DNA of 64,000 bases, taken from the NCBI RefSeq assembly GCF_018642165.1, contig NZ_JAHHZM010000007.1:62001-126000 (forward strand), in the 5' to 3' direction. Positions 8,622 through 15,970 of the stretch are shown in pieces. The DNA comes from Echinicola shivajiensis. Lineage in GTDB: Bacteria > Bacteroidota > Bacteroidia > Cytophagales > Cyclobacteriaceae. The notes under the pieces were generated by a model that was not told the origin of the DNA, did not search any database, and worked only from the letters and a program-made list of their open reading frames with translations. Each line of letters opens with the position of its first letter. The stretch's first letter is position 1. The position numbers were made by a program, and so were the translations under genes.

Positions 8622-9274
8622 TCGCAGCAAACGTGTCCCAAGTAGTCCCCATGGTGATTGACCAAAATGATCATAGTGGCCGAGCCTATGATATTTATAG
8701 CCTATTGTTGAAAGAGCGCATTATCTTTTTGGGAAGTGCCATCAATGATCAAGTGGCCAATTTGGTCGTTGCCCAATTGTTGTTTCTTAACAGCCAAGAC
8801 AATAAGAAACCCATCAATATTTATATCCAAAGTCCCGGGGGAAGTGTCTATGCTGGCTTGGCCATTTATGATACCATCAAAATGATTTCTGCCCCAGTCA
8901 GTACGGTAGCGGTTGGTTTTTCCGGTAGTATGGCCACTGCCCTATTGACCTCCGGAGAAAAAGGAAAGCGGCTTGCCCTATCACACGCTACCATCCACAT
9001 GCACCCTACCAGTGGTGGGTCAAAAGGTTATACAGAGGATGTGCGCATTGCTACTAAAGAACAGGAGAGACTGCAGGTGCAGCTCTTTCACATTATTGGC
9101 AATAATACAGGGCATAGCTGGCAGGAAATCGAAGAATTGTTTTTACGGGACCGTTATATGAGCGCTCCGGAAGCCAAAAACTATGGCTTGGTGGATGAGG
9201 TGCTGGGCACTACAACTGATATTATTCAGCTTAAGGATATGCCGTTTGGGGTAAAGTTGTTTGAGGAAAATTAG
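8618..9274 (+). CDS. clpP: ClpP-family serine protease, divergent paralog
   Basis: A 218-residue ClpP peptidase subunit, the normal length for the self-compartmentalised protease that works with ClpX/ClpA-type unfoldases. The catalytic triad is intact: Ser104 in GFSGSMATALL, His127 in HATIHMHP, and Asp178 in LRDRYMSAPEAKNYGLVDEV. The oxyanion segment QSPGGSVYAGLAIYD is typical. The segment after the catalytic His reads HMHPTSGGSKG, one residue longer than the usual HQPLGG type, and GFSGSM replaces the usual GQAASM, so this looks like a secondary ClpP. It overlaps the small anti-sigma-like gene by ATGA, which suggests coupled synthesis and a common regulatory task. Confidence 0.9.
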   Translation: MIAANVSQVVPMVIDQNDHSGRAYDIYSLLLKERIIFLGSAINDQVANLVVAQLLFLNSQDNKKPINIYIQSPGGSVYAGLAIYDTIKMISAPVSTVAVGFSGSMATALLTSGEKGKRLALSHATIHMHPTSGGSKGYTEDVRIATKEQERLQVQLFHIIGNNTGHSWQEIEELFLRDRYMSAPEAKNYGLVDEVLGTTTDIIQLKDMPFGVKLFEEN

Positions 9275-9282
9275 GAGATATT

Positions 9283-9861
9283 CTATTCGTGGCACCTTAA
9301 GGAGGGTTTAATTTGTAGCCTTGTCCAAAAAAGTTTAATATCTCCTTCATAATGATGAACAAAACCTACTGAATATTTATTGTCCAAAATTTTATTGGTT
9401 TTTTTAATGAGGGATTCAAAAAATAAGAACTCTTGAGAGGGAGCGGTAGAGTCTGCTTTAGTTAAATTAATAAATTCAGGAGAATTAAAAGTTTCTAATA
9501 GTAAATCCCCTTCGTCTTCACTTTTGGAGAATTTTTCCTCATAAACATCAATCCATTCAAACTTGAACCTAGAAACATTGTTTACTGAATCAAATAGGTC
9601 GTAATAATGTCTAAATACAACGGTGTCCTGACCATAGATGACAAACCATTTTCCTGTGGGTTTTCCATTGATGTAATGAGATATGGAAGTGGTATCCTTT
9701 TTTAAATTGAAAATAACTTTTCCTGAAAGCAAAATGCCTTCAGGTTTTAAATAAGTCAAGTAACTTTTTTTCTGGATATCTGGGTTGAAATAGACTTGTT
9801 CTTTCTTTTTACAAGAGAAATAAATTAAAGAGATTAATAGAAAAAATATAACTGCTCTCAT
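9283..9861 (-). CDS. lipoprotein of unknown function
   Basis: A 192-residue lipoprotein with a short signal and lipobox (LISLIYFSC, lipidated Cys near residue 17) followed by a KKKEQ linker. The middle, YINGKPTGKWFVIYGQDT, resembles one MORN/YwqK-type strand repeat, a pattern common in small Bacteroidota lipoproteins. No catalytic motif is visible. It converges with clpP, with stop codons 8 bp apart. Confidence 0.65.
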   Translation of the reverse strand: MRAVIFFLLISLIYFSCKKKEQVYFNPDIQKKSYLTYLKPEGILLSGKVIFNLKKDTTSISHYINGKPTGKWFVIYGQDTVVFRHYYDLFDSVNNVSRFKFEWIDVYEEKFSKSEDEGDLLLETFNSPEFINLTKADSTAPSQEFLFFESLIKKTNKILDNKYSVGFVHHYEGDIKLFWTRLQIKPSLRCHE

Positions 9862-9921
9862 TTGACTAATTTAAAAAAAAAAAATATAGCGTGTAGCGTA
9901 GTTTCTTGGCTTTTAGGCAGG

Positions 9922-9950
9922 AAAAAAGCCAGAGGCGAAACCCCTGGCCT
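9922..9950 (-). terminator. intrinsic terminator for the leftward acetylesterase gene
   Basis: Read leftwards, an imperfect GGCCAGGGG/CCTCTGGC hairpin with a TTTCG-type loop is followed by TTTTTT (9922-9927 on the complement). It lies 23 bp beyond the stop of the tandem acetylesterase gene. Confidence 0.6.
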
Positions 9951-9972
9951 TTCAAACCTAATTAAACCCAAC

Positions 9973-11481
9973 TTATTTTATATAATCCTTTAGCTTACAT
10001 TCATCTAAGTCTTTGATACCTTGGACCACTGCTTTGGCGTTATATTCGGCGCCTTCCAAGATGGTATGCGTGTGATCAGAATCATTAAAGAAATGTTCCC
10101 TTACATATTTCTCTCCCAGGTCATCATATCCATCAGCGATAATTTTATTTAAATCGATAAAATAGACTTCTCGGGCTGATGCGGCTTGCTTGGCCCATAG
10201 GCCATAGCTACTATCAGCACGGTTTATCTTTCCTTCTTTCCAGCTGTTTCTTGGTATAAGTGAACAGACAATTGGTATAGCTCCTACAGCTTTGGTTTGG
10301 GTGATCATCTGTTTGAGGTATTGCCCATAAGAATAGACGGTCTCGTATTGTTGTGTGATAGGGTTAAAGATTTCCTCTGCTTCTGTACCGGCACTTTTGA
10401 TGGTGCCCCTTGCCCGATGGCTATCGTCCAATGGACTGCTGTCATTATGGCCAAATTGCATGATGACATAATCCCCAGGTTCAAGTTTTTCATGTACTTT
10501 TTCCCAAAGTCCATAGGTCTGGAAAGTCCGGCTACTGGTGCCTCCAAGGGCATGGTTTTGCACTTTGATTTGGTCCAGGTCAAAGTACTGTGCCATATAG
10601 TCGCCCCAGCCCCAAAGGCCACCGGCTCCATCTCCTTGGCCGTTTTTGACTGTGCTGTCCCCTATGAGATAGAGGGTAGGTTTGTCTTTTTTGAGATAAG
10701 CTTTTAGTTTACAATCTTCCAAACTTTTAATGCCTTTCACTACTGACCAGGCATTTATCCTTGCCCCAGCTTCATTGGTATGGGTATGGTCTCTTTCAAA
10801 TAGGGCCTTGACTACATCCGGTCCCCATTGGTCGTATTGATCAGCTACCATGTTGTTGAGATCTACAAAGTAGGCCCCTGTCTTTCGTGCAATTTCTTTG
10901 GCCCATTTGCCATAATCTTGATGGGCTCGCTCTACCTCTCCGTCCTGGAATTTATTTCTAGGGATCATGGAGCAAATGATAGGGGTCGCACCTTTTTCTT
11001 TGGCTTCAGTCACGAATTTTTTCAGGTACCATCCATAGGTGTGAACGGTTTCGGGACTGCCGTCAGGCCAAGTAAGTTCCACGGTTTCACTACCAGTACC
11101 TCGCAATACTCCTCGATAGCCTGCACGTGTGGTGTCCGGCCTGCTGCCCTCATTATGGCCAAATTGCATCATTACAAAGTCACCTGGCTTCAGTTCATCA
11201 AGGACCCTTTGCCAACGGCCCTCTTTTACAAAAGTACGGGTACTCCTTCCGGCCATGGCTTGGTTGCTGACCTCAAGTTTGGTGCTGTCAAAGAAGTCAT
11301 CTATAAAGGTTCCCCAGCCCCATTGTCCTGGGCCACCATCTCCACGGCTGTTGCGCACAGTACTGTCCCCAATGATATATAGGGTTGATTTTTCTTCCTT
11401 TGAAACAAAGGCTGTAAGGGCTAATAAGATAAAGGAGGACAAGAAAATAAAAAGACTGTATTTTGAATTTTTCAACGTCAT
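9973..11481 (-). CDS. tandem-domain rhamnogalacturonan acetylesterase-like SGNH protein
   Basis: A 502-residue exported protein (hydrophobic N-terminus about residues 8-25) with two complete SGNH domains of the rhamnogalacturonan acetylesterase (CE12) type. Domain 1 (about 33-260) has IGDSTVRNSRGDGG with Ser40, MQFGHNEGS and DHTHTNEAGA with His234. Domain 2 (about 268-502) repeats these as IGDSTVKNGQGDGAGG with Ser276, MQFGHNDSS and SDHTHTILEGA. Both halves keep the Ser, Gly/Asn and Asp/His residues, so both should be active. CE12 enzymes remove acetyl groups from pectin in the periplasm or outside the cell. It is divergent from the GH105 gene, and the two may share control. Confidence 0.9.
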   Translation of the reverse strand: MTLKNSKYSLFIFLSSFILLALTAFVSKEEKSTLYIIGDSTVRNSRGDGGPGQWGWGTFIDDFFDSTKLEVSNQAMAGRSTRTFVKEGRWQRVLDELKPGDFVMMQFGHNEGSRPDTTRAGYRGVLRGTGSETVELTWPDGSPETVHTYGWYLKKFVTEAKEKGATPIICSMIPRNKFQDGEVERAHQDYGKWAKEIARKTGAYFVDLNNMVADQYDQWGPDVVKALFERDHTHTNEAGARINAWSVVKGIKSLEDCKLKAYLKKDKPTLYLIGDSTVKNGQGDGAGGLWGWGDYMAQYFDLDQIKVQNHALGGTSSRTFQTYGLWEKVHEKLEPGDYVIMQFGHNDSSPLDDSHRARGTIKSAGTEAEEIFNPITQQYETVYSYGQYLKQMITQTKAVGAIPIVCSLIPRNSWKEGKINRADSSYGLWAKQAASAREVYFIDLNKIIADGYDDLGEKYVREHFFNDSDHTHTILEGAEYNAKAVVQGIKDLDECKLKDYIK

Positions 11482-11688
11482 AATCGGGGTGGTTTGTAAA
11501 TTCTTTGTTTCTCAGAAGTACAATAAATAATGGACTTATAAAACTAAGCATCTCATTTAGAATAGCTGTACTGCTGTATATGGCTTTTGGACTAGGGCCC
11601 TACACTACAGCACAGTAAATTCTTTCGAAAAGCTAACTTTATGTTTTAATTCAATAATTTAAGGGAAGGAAAATTTATTGCTGACTAT

Positions 11689-13071
11689 ATGAAAATCCAA
11701 AATACCTTTTTGAAACCAGGATTATTGGGAATGATGAGCTTGGTATTGGCCTGTTCTCCCCAAAGTCCCAAAGAAGTAACACAAACTGAAGAGAAAATCA
11801 CAGACACCAACACTCCTTTGCACTTATTGCAGCCGGATTATCCAGTTCCATATGGCTATCCAGAAGAAGCCGAAGTGAAGGCTGTCATCGATAGAGTGCG
11901 GGATTATTTAGCAGGGACAACCCCTGCCGAGATCTTAACTGCTGAAGGTGGAACACCCATTGCTGACTTTAGCAAGGTGGATGGAAATTCAGTGTTGAAA
12001 CAAGGTGATTTTAGGTTGTTAAGTTATGAATGGGGAGTGACTTATTCTGCCATGCTTCTGGCCGGGGAGGTGACTGGGGATGAAACCTATACCAATTATA
12101 CCAAGGAGCGGGTAAAGTTTATTGCTGATCTTTATCCGCATTTTCAGAAAGTACCTGGAAAAGAGCATGCCTTGCATTCTGTTTTATACCCTGGGGCCTT
12201 GGATGATGCAGGGGCACTTTGTGCTGCCTTTATCAAAACTGATCGAATTGGTGTGGATGCCAATGTCCGTCCGGTAATTGAGAATTTCATCGACTATATC
12301 ATGAATAAGCAATTCAGGTTGGAAGATGGTACCTTGGCCAGAAACCGGCCTTTAAAGAATACCTTATGGTTGGATGATATGTATATGAGCTTGCCGGCCA
12401 TAATCCAAATGGGTAAGTATACGGGAGAGCAAAAGTATTTTGATGAGGCGGTAAGGCAGATAAAACTTTTTTCTGAGCGGATGTTCAATGAAGAAAAGGG
12501 GCTTTATATGCATGGCTGGGTGCAAGGAATGGATGTGCATCCTCAGTTCCACTGGGGCAGGGCCAATGGCTGGGCCATTTTGACCAAGGTAGAAGTATTG
12601 GATGCCCTGCCTGAAGATCACCCAGGGAGGCCAATGGTCTTGGATTTATTGCAGAAGCATATTAGGGGCTTGGCCAAACTGCAGTCTGGATCTGGGTTTT
12701 GGCACCAGCTTTTGGATCAGAATGATTCTTATTTAGAGACTTCAGCGACTGCCATTTATACCTATTGTATTGCCAAGGCAATCAACGAAGGATGGATTGA
12801 TGATCAGGCCCATGCGCCAATGACCCTGTTGGCCTGGAATGCAGTCAGTACTAAAGTCAATAATCAAGGGCAAGTGGAGGGCACTTGCGTAGGTACTGGA
12901 ATGGGATTCGACCCTGCCTTCTATTATCACCGTCCGATCAATCCTTATGCAGCACATGGCTATGGACCGGTGATTGCGGCGGGTGCAGAAGTAATCAGGA
13001 TGCTCCAAATGCATGATTTTGAAATCAATGATAGTTCAGTACAAATGCTGGATGCTTCCTCAATAAATTAA
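11689..13071 (+). CDS. GH105 unsaturated rhamnogalacturonyl hydrolase-type lipoprotein
   Basis: A 460-residue (alpha/alpha)6 barrel enzyme of the GH88/GH105 group. It has a lipoprotein signal (MMSLVLAC, Cys22) and should act on the periplasmic or outer face. NTLWLDDMYMSLPAI carries the catalytic Asp (Asp229 or Asp230), and the HWGRANGWAILT block is diagnostic of YteR-like GH105 members. The family hydrates and cleaves the unsaturated uronic acid left by polysaccharide lyases. No lyase was recognised in this window. The protein is longer than most GH105 enzymes because of an N-terminal linker and a C-terminal tail. It is divergent from the pectin acetylesterase. Confidence 0.9.
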   Translation: MKIQNTFLKPGLLGMMSLVLACSPQSPKEVTQTEEKITDTNTPLHLLQPDYPVPYGYPEEAEVKAVIDRVRDYLAGTTPAEILTAEGGTPIADFSKVDGNSVLKQGDFRLLSYEWGVTYSAMLLAGEVTGDETYTNYTKERVKFIADLYPHFQKVPGKEHALHSVLYPGALDDAGALCAAFIKTDRIGVDANVRPVIENFIDYIMNKQFRLEDGTLARNRPLKNTLWLDDMYMSLPAIIQMGKYTGEQKYFDEAVRQIKLFSERMFNEEKGLYMHGWVQGMDVHPQFHWGRANGWAILTKVEVLDALPEDHPGRPMVLDLLQKHIRGLAKLQSGSGFWHQLLDQNDSYLETSATAIYTYCIAKAINEGWIDDQAHAPMTLLAWNAVSTKVNNQGQVEGTCVGTGMGFDPAFYYHRPINPYAAHGYGPVIAAGAEVIRMLQMHDFEINDSSVQMLDASSIN

Positions 13072-13095
13072 AATTAACCCACATAATTTTGACTG

Positions 13096-13180
13096 ACCAC
13101 AGAGGGTGCTAAGTCGTGAAAAGGAGATGTCTATTGTTATTTATCAATGTCTTTACTCCGTACTTGGTGTCCTTTGTGGT
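13096..13180. repeat. inverted repeat in a T-rich gap (13072-13604)
   Basis: ACCACAGAGGGTGC (13096-13109) is nearly complementary to GGTGTCCTTTGTGGT ending at 13180. The words resemble dispersed intergenic repeats of Bacteroidota genomes. The rest of the 533-bp gap is T-rich and has no credible gene; it must hold the promoter of the following sigma gene. Confidence 0.45.
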
Positions 13181-13532
13181 TTTACTGGAATTTTATATAG
13201 CCAGTGTAATTGCTTTTTTGATAAGTTTTGTCGTGGTTTTTTCTGTCCGTGATGTTTTTTCTTATTTTAAGTTTGGTGGAGGATAAAATAGGTTGAAGAA
13301 ATATGGAGGTGTAACTGGGCTATTCATGTTGGAATTATCCTTGCCTTAATTTGTAGGAAGATTTTTAGTGTTATAAAATGTGATTTTATCTAATTAGTCA
13401 AAGATTTTGTCTGTTTTTCATAAGTGGGTTATTCTTTGGTCGTATAGAGTTTTTGCGTTTGTTTTTGCTTATAATTTTTGTCTTTGTGAATTATTTTTGT
13501 TCTTTTACTTGATCTTCATTGTTGTTTTGATC

Positions 13533-13546
13533 AGCCATTAATGGCT
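13533..13546. promoter_or_regulatory. 14-bp perfect palindrome upstream of the sigma gene
   Basis: AGCCATTAATGGCT is a perfect palindrome 58 bp before the ATG of the first PUL sigma gene. It could be an operator half-site pair or part of a small hairpin followed by TTTTG. No regulator is assigned. Confidence 0.3.
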
Positions 13547-13604
13547 TTTGCTTTAAAGGGCTAGGTGTCAAAAAATGGAGAAAGGATAATCACCCAATAA
13601 ACCT

Positions 13605-14264
13605 ATGCTAAGTTCCCTGACCAATAAAGCGCTTTTGTACCGTATATCAGCTAATGCTGATAAGCGGGCTTTTGGGGAGCTTTTTAAGAGGTACCATTCC
13701 AAATTGATTTCTTTTGCTCTTTGCTATCTGCCTAATTTTGAGGAGGCAGAGGATGTGGTCTCAGATGTTTTTGTCAAACTTTTGAAGAAACGTGATTCAT
13801 TAAGGGATATAGAGAATTTTGAGGGCTATATTTATTTTTCCGTAAAGAACCAATGTCTCAACCAGATCAAAATAAATCAGAGAAAAAATCAGCTTTTTTC
13901 GATAATCGATTTTGAGGATATCAAGACGGGGGAATACGTACAGCCCTTGGATGAACTGTTGATCAAGGAACTTCGAAATGTCATTACAACTATCGTGGAG
14001 CGATTGCCCCATAAGAGACGGTTGGTTTTCAAGATGGTCAAGGATGAGGGCCTGAAAATTGGTGAAGTGGCCAAGTTATTGGATATCGCAGATAAAACGG
14101 TGAAAAAGCATTTGGAATTGGCGGTTAAAGATTTGAGAATAGGCATCACCGAATACCTTTCCTCCAAAGACGATTCTACCAAAATTATTCCCCTTCAAAG
14201 AAATGCTCAAATGATCTGGCTTGCCATTTTTTTAGTTGAAGCGGGAATTGTGGAAGGGATTTGA
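13605..14264 (+). CDS. ECF sigma factor of the first SusCD module
   Basis: A 219-residue sigma-70 factor of the Bacteroidota FecI-like ECF group. Region 2 (about residues 20-95) has FGELFKRYHSKLISFALCYL, the acidic AEDVVSDVFVKLLKKR helix and FEGYIYFSVKNQCLNQIK. Region 4 (about 125-180) has LPHKRRLVFKMVKDEGLKIGEVAKLLDIADKTVKKHLELAVKDLR. A C-terminal extension of about 35 residues ending in a hydrophobic MIWLAIFLVEAGIVEGI segment is unusual. The FecR-type anti-sigma gene lies 583 bp downstream. By analogy the pair activates susCD when the SusC-type receptor senses its ligand. Confidence 0.9.
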   Translation: MLSSLTNKALLYRISANADKRAFGELFKRYHSKLISFALCYLPNFEEAEDVVSDVFVKLLKKRDSLRDIENFEGYIYFSVKNQCLNQIKINQRKNQLFSIIDFEDIKTGEYVQPLDELLIKELRNVITTIVERLPHKRRLVFKMVKDEGLKIGEVAKLLDIADKTVKKHLELAVKDLRIGITEYLSSKDDSTKIIPLQRNAQMIWLAIFLVEAGIVEGI

Positions 14265-14847
14265 TTTTAAAGGCTTAAGATAGGGAGTCCACGAATCCAC
14301 CACGGCGGACAAGTTTGCACGGATTTACACGAATTTTTTTCGAGGCAATGAAATTCTCAATAAAGTGTTCTACTAGCAGAAAAGCGGCTAATGTATTTTT
14401 TGCTCTATATGAAGTCATGGGGCCAAACGTTCTTATGAACAATAGCCTGAAGAAAATCCGTCTAGGATTATGCAAACGTGTAGGTTAATCCACCTTGCAG
14501 GTATTGGGCGTTAAGAAATTAAAGAAGTGGGCAAGCAAAAAGGTAGGCTTGCCTGCCTGTCCGGCTAGGCAGGTTTGACGAAATGCTGATCAAAAAGGTG
14601 ATTGGCAGCTTAGCAGGAGGAGTTTGCCTGCATGAGGGAGGACTTTAATTTTAGGCAAATACATGCATAGCGACGTGGTTTTTTGGTTACTTTTTTGACC
14701 TGAAGCAAAAAAGTATGAATTGATTATTATGGTGATATTTTGCTAACACAATCAAATCCGGTATTCAATATAAATTATATAGAGAAAATTTTTTAAAAAA
14801 CTTCACCTCCCATTACGCCTTTTGATTTTTAGGATTGTCTTTATAAT
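14265..14847. repeat. repeat-bearing gap between sigma and fecR
   Basis: A 583-bp non-coding stretch. 14285-14335 (with CCACGAATCCACCACGGCGG and CACGGATTTACACG) has the wording of dispersed intergenic repeats common in Bacteroidota. CCTGCCT (14552-14558) and AGGCAGG (14567-14573) form a 7-bp stem of REP-like character. A short leftward frame at 14275-14475 looks repeat-derived, not a gene. The last 150 bp are AT-rich and lead into the GTG start of fecR. Confidence 0.5.
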
Positions 14848-15852
14848 GTGAGCAATGAAGAACACCATATAGACAAGCTACTGGCAGACTGGTTTGCGGG
14901 CAATGCCAGTGAAGCGGATAAGGAAACCATTAAGCATTGGGCGGCAGAAAGTGAGGAAAATTTAGCCCTGCTGGAAAACTTGAAAGATGTTTGGGCCGAG
15001 AAAAGCCCTGAGCCTATTTTAGTCCATTCTGACGAAAAGATCAATGCGATTTGGGAGGCAGGAATGGAGGATACAAAAAGGAATAAATCTCCATGGAAGG
15101 CCGTATGGAACTATGCTGCAGCCATATTGATATTGATCAGTGTTGCTGGGAGTCTCTACTATTTTCTGGATGAATCTGATACTGAGCCTACGGCTGTTTT
15201 TCAAGCAACTTATGTGATAAGAGAGAATCCCTCGGGGCAAAAAACGAAATTGTTTCTTCCAGATGGGTCGGTAGCTTATTTGAACAGTGCCTCTAAGATC
15301 AAGTTTCTTCAGGGCTTTTTAGGCAATGAAAGGCGGGTATTCTTATCCGGAGAGGCCTATTTTGAAGTGGCCAAAAATAAGAACAAGCCCTTTGTGGTAG
15401 AAAGCCAAGGATTGGAAACAGTGGCTTTGGGTACGGCTTTTAATGTGAATGCCTATCCTGGGCAGGATGAATTGAGCGTATCCTTGGTCGAAGGAAAAGT
15501 AGCGATTAGTCAGCTAGGCGATGATGGGAATGGGTTGATCCTGCGTCCCGGAAGGGAGGCCAGTTTAGTACAGTCTACCAATGAAATATTTGAAAGGTCT
15601 TTTGATCCGCTGACCATTATTGGTTGGAAAGATGGCAAGCTTGTCTTTAGCAATGCGGACTTTGATCAGGTGAAAATAAAGCTGGAAAGGTGGTTTGGGG
15701 TGAAAATTGAGGTGCGGGGAGATATTCCTCAAGACTGGCATGTAAGTACTATTTACGAAGGACAAAACTTGAAAAATATATTAACTGATTTACAATACAC
15801 TAAAAAATTTGCTTATGAGATAAAGGGAGACAACATAACCATAAGATTTTAA
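14848..15852 (+). CDS. FecR-type anti-sigma factor
   Basis: A 334-residue inner-membrane anti-sigma factor. The N-terminal cytosolic sigma-binding part (about 1-85, with LLADWFAGNASEADKETIKHWA) is followed by one membrane helix (about 88-107), then the periplasmic FecR domain (about 125-220, with LPDGSVAYLNSASKIKF, GEAYFEVAKNKNKPFVV and ALGTAFNVNAYP) and a DUF4974-like C-terminal domain (about 255-334) that contacts the SusC signalling domain. Translation most likely begins at GTG 14848 inside ATGTGA; no ATG is in frame nearby. It is separated from susC by a hairpin and 118 bp. Confidence 0.9.
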   Translation: MSNEEHHIDKLLADWFAGNASEADKETIKHWAAESEENLALLENLKDVWAEKSPEPILVHSDEKINAIWEAGMEDTKRNKSPWKAVWNYAAAILILISVAGSLYYFLDESDTEPTAVFQATYVIRENPSGQKTKLFLPDGSVAYLNSASKIKFLQGFLGNERRVFLSGEAYFEVAKNKNKPFVVESQGLETVALGTAFNVNAYPGQDELSVSLVEGKVAISQLGDDGNGLILRPGREASLVQSTNEIFERSFDPLTIIGWKDGKLVFSNADFDQVKIKLERWFGVKIEVRGDIPQDWHVSTIYEGQNLKNILTDLQYTKKFAYEIKGDNITIRF

Positions 15853-15858
15853 AAAAGA

Positions 15859-15889
15859 AGAATCAGTAGGATGGATCCCCACTGATTCT
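15859..15889 (+). terminator. hairpin between fecR and susC (attenuator or RNA stabiliser)
   Basis: AGAATCAGT (15859-15867) and ACTGATTCT (15881-15889) form a perfect 9-bp stem with a 13-nt loop, six bases after the fecR stop. No U run follows, so full termination is doubtful. It may protect the 3' end, weaken read-through or allow processing. The second module has a hairpin in the same place. Confidence 0.5.
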
Positions 15890-15970
15890 AAAGCCGGTTT
15901 ACCCAAGGGTTTGGTCGCTTATTGGATAAACCTATCAAAATACTAGTCAGTACTTTAATAACCCAAAATT

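Noticed and set aside
9271-9347. GGAGATATT and AATATCTCC as a long-range stem at the clpP end
   Set aside because: The arms are about 60 bp apart and the second lies well inside the coding region of the convergent lipoprotein gene; chance pairing is likely.
10297-10707. Long rightward frames inside the tandem acetylesterase gene
   Set aside because: Antisense shadows of a confident, motif-rich gene; they share its codon periodicity.
14275-14475. Leftward 66-codon frame between sigma and fecR
   Set aside because: It runs through repeat-like words and has no domain, signal or ribosome site; it is explained better as repeat DNA.
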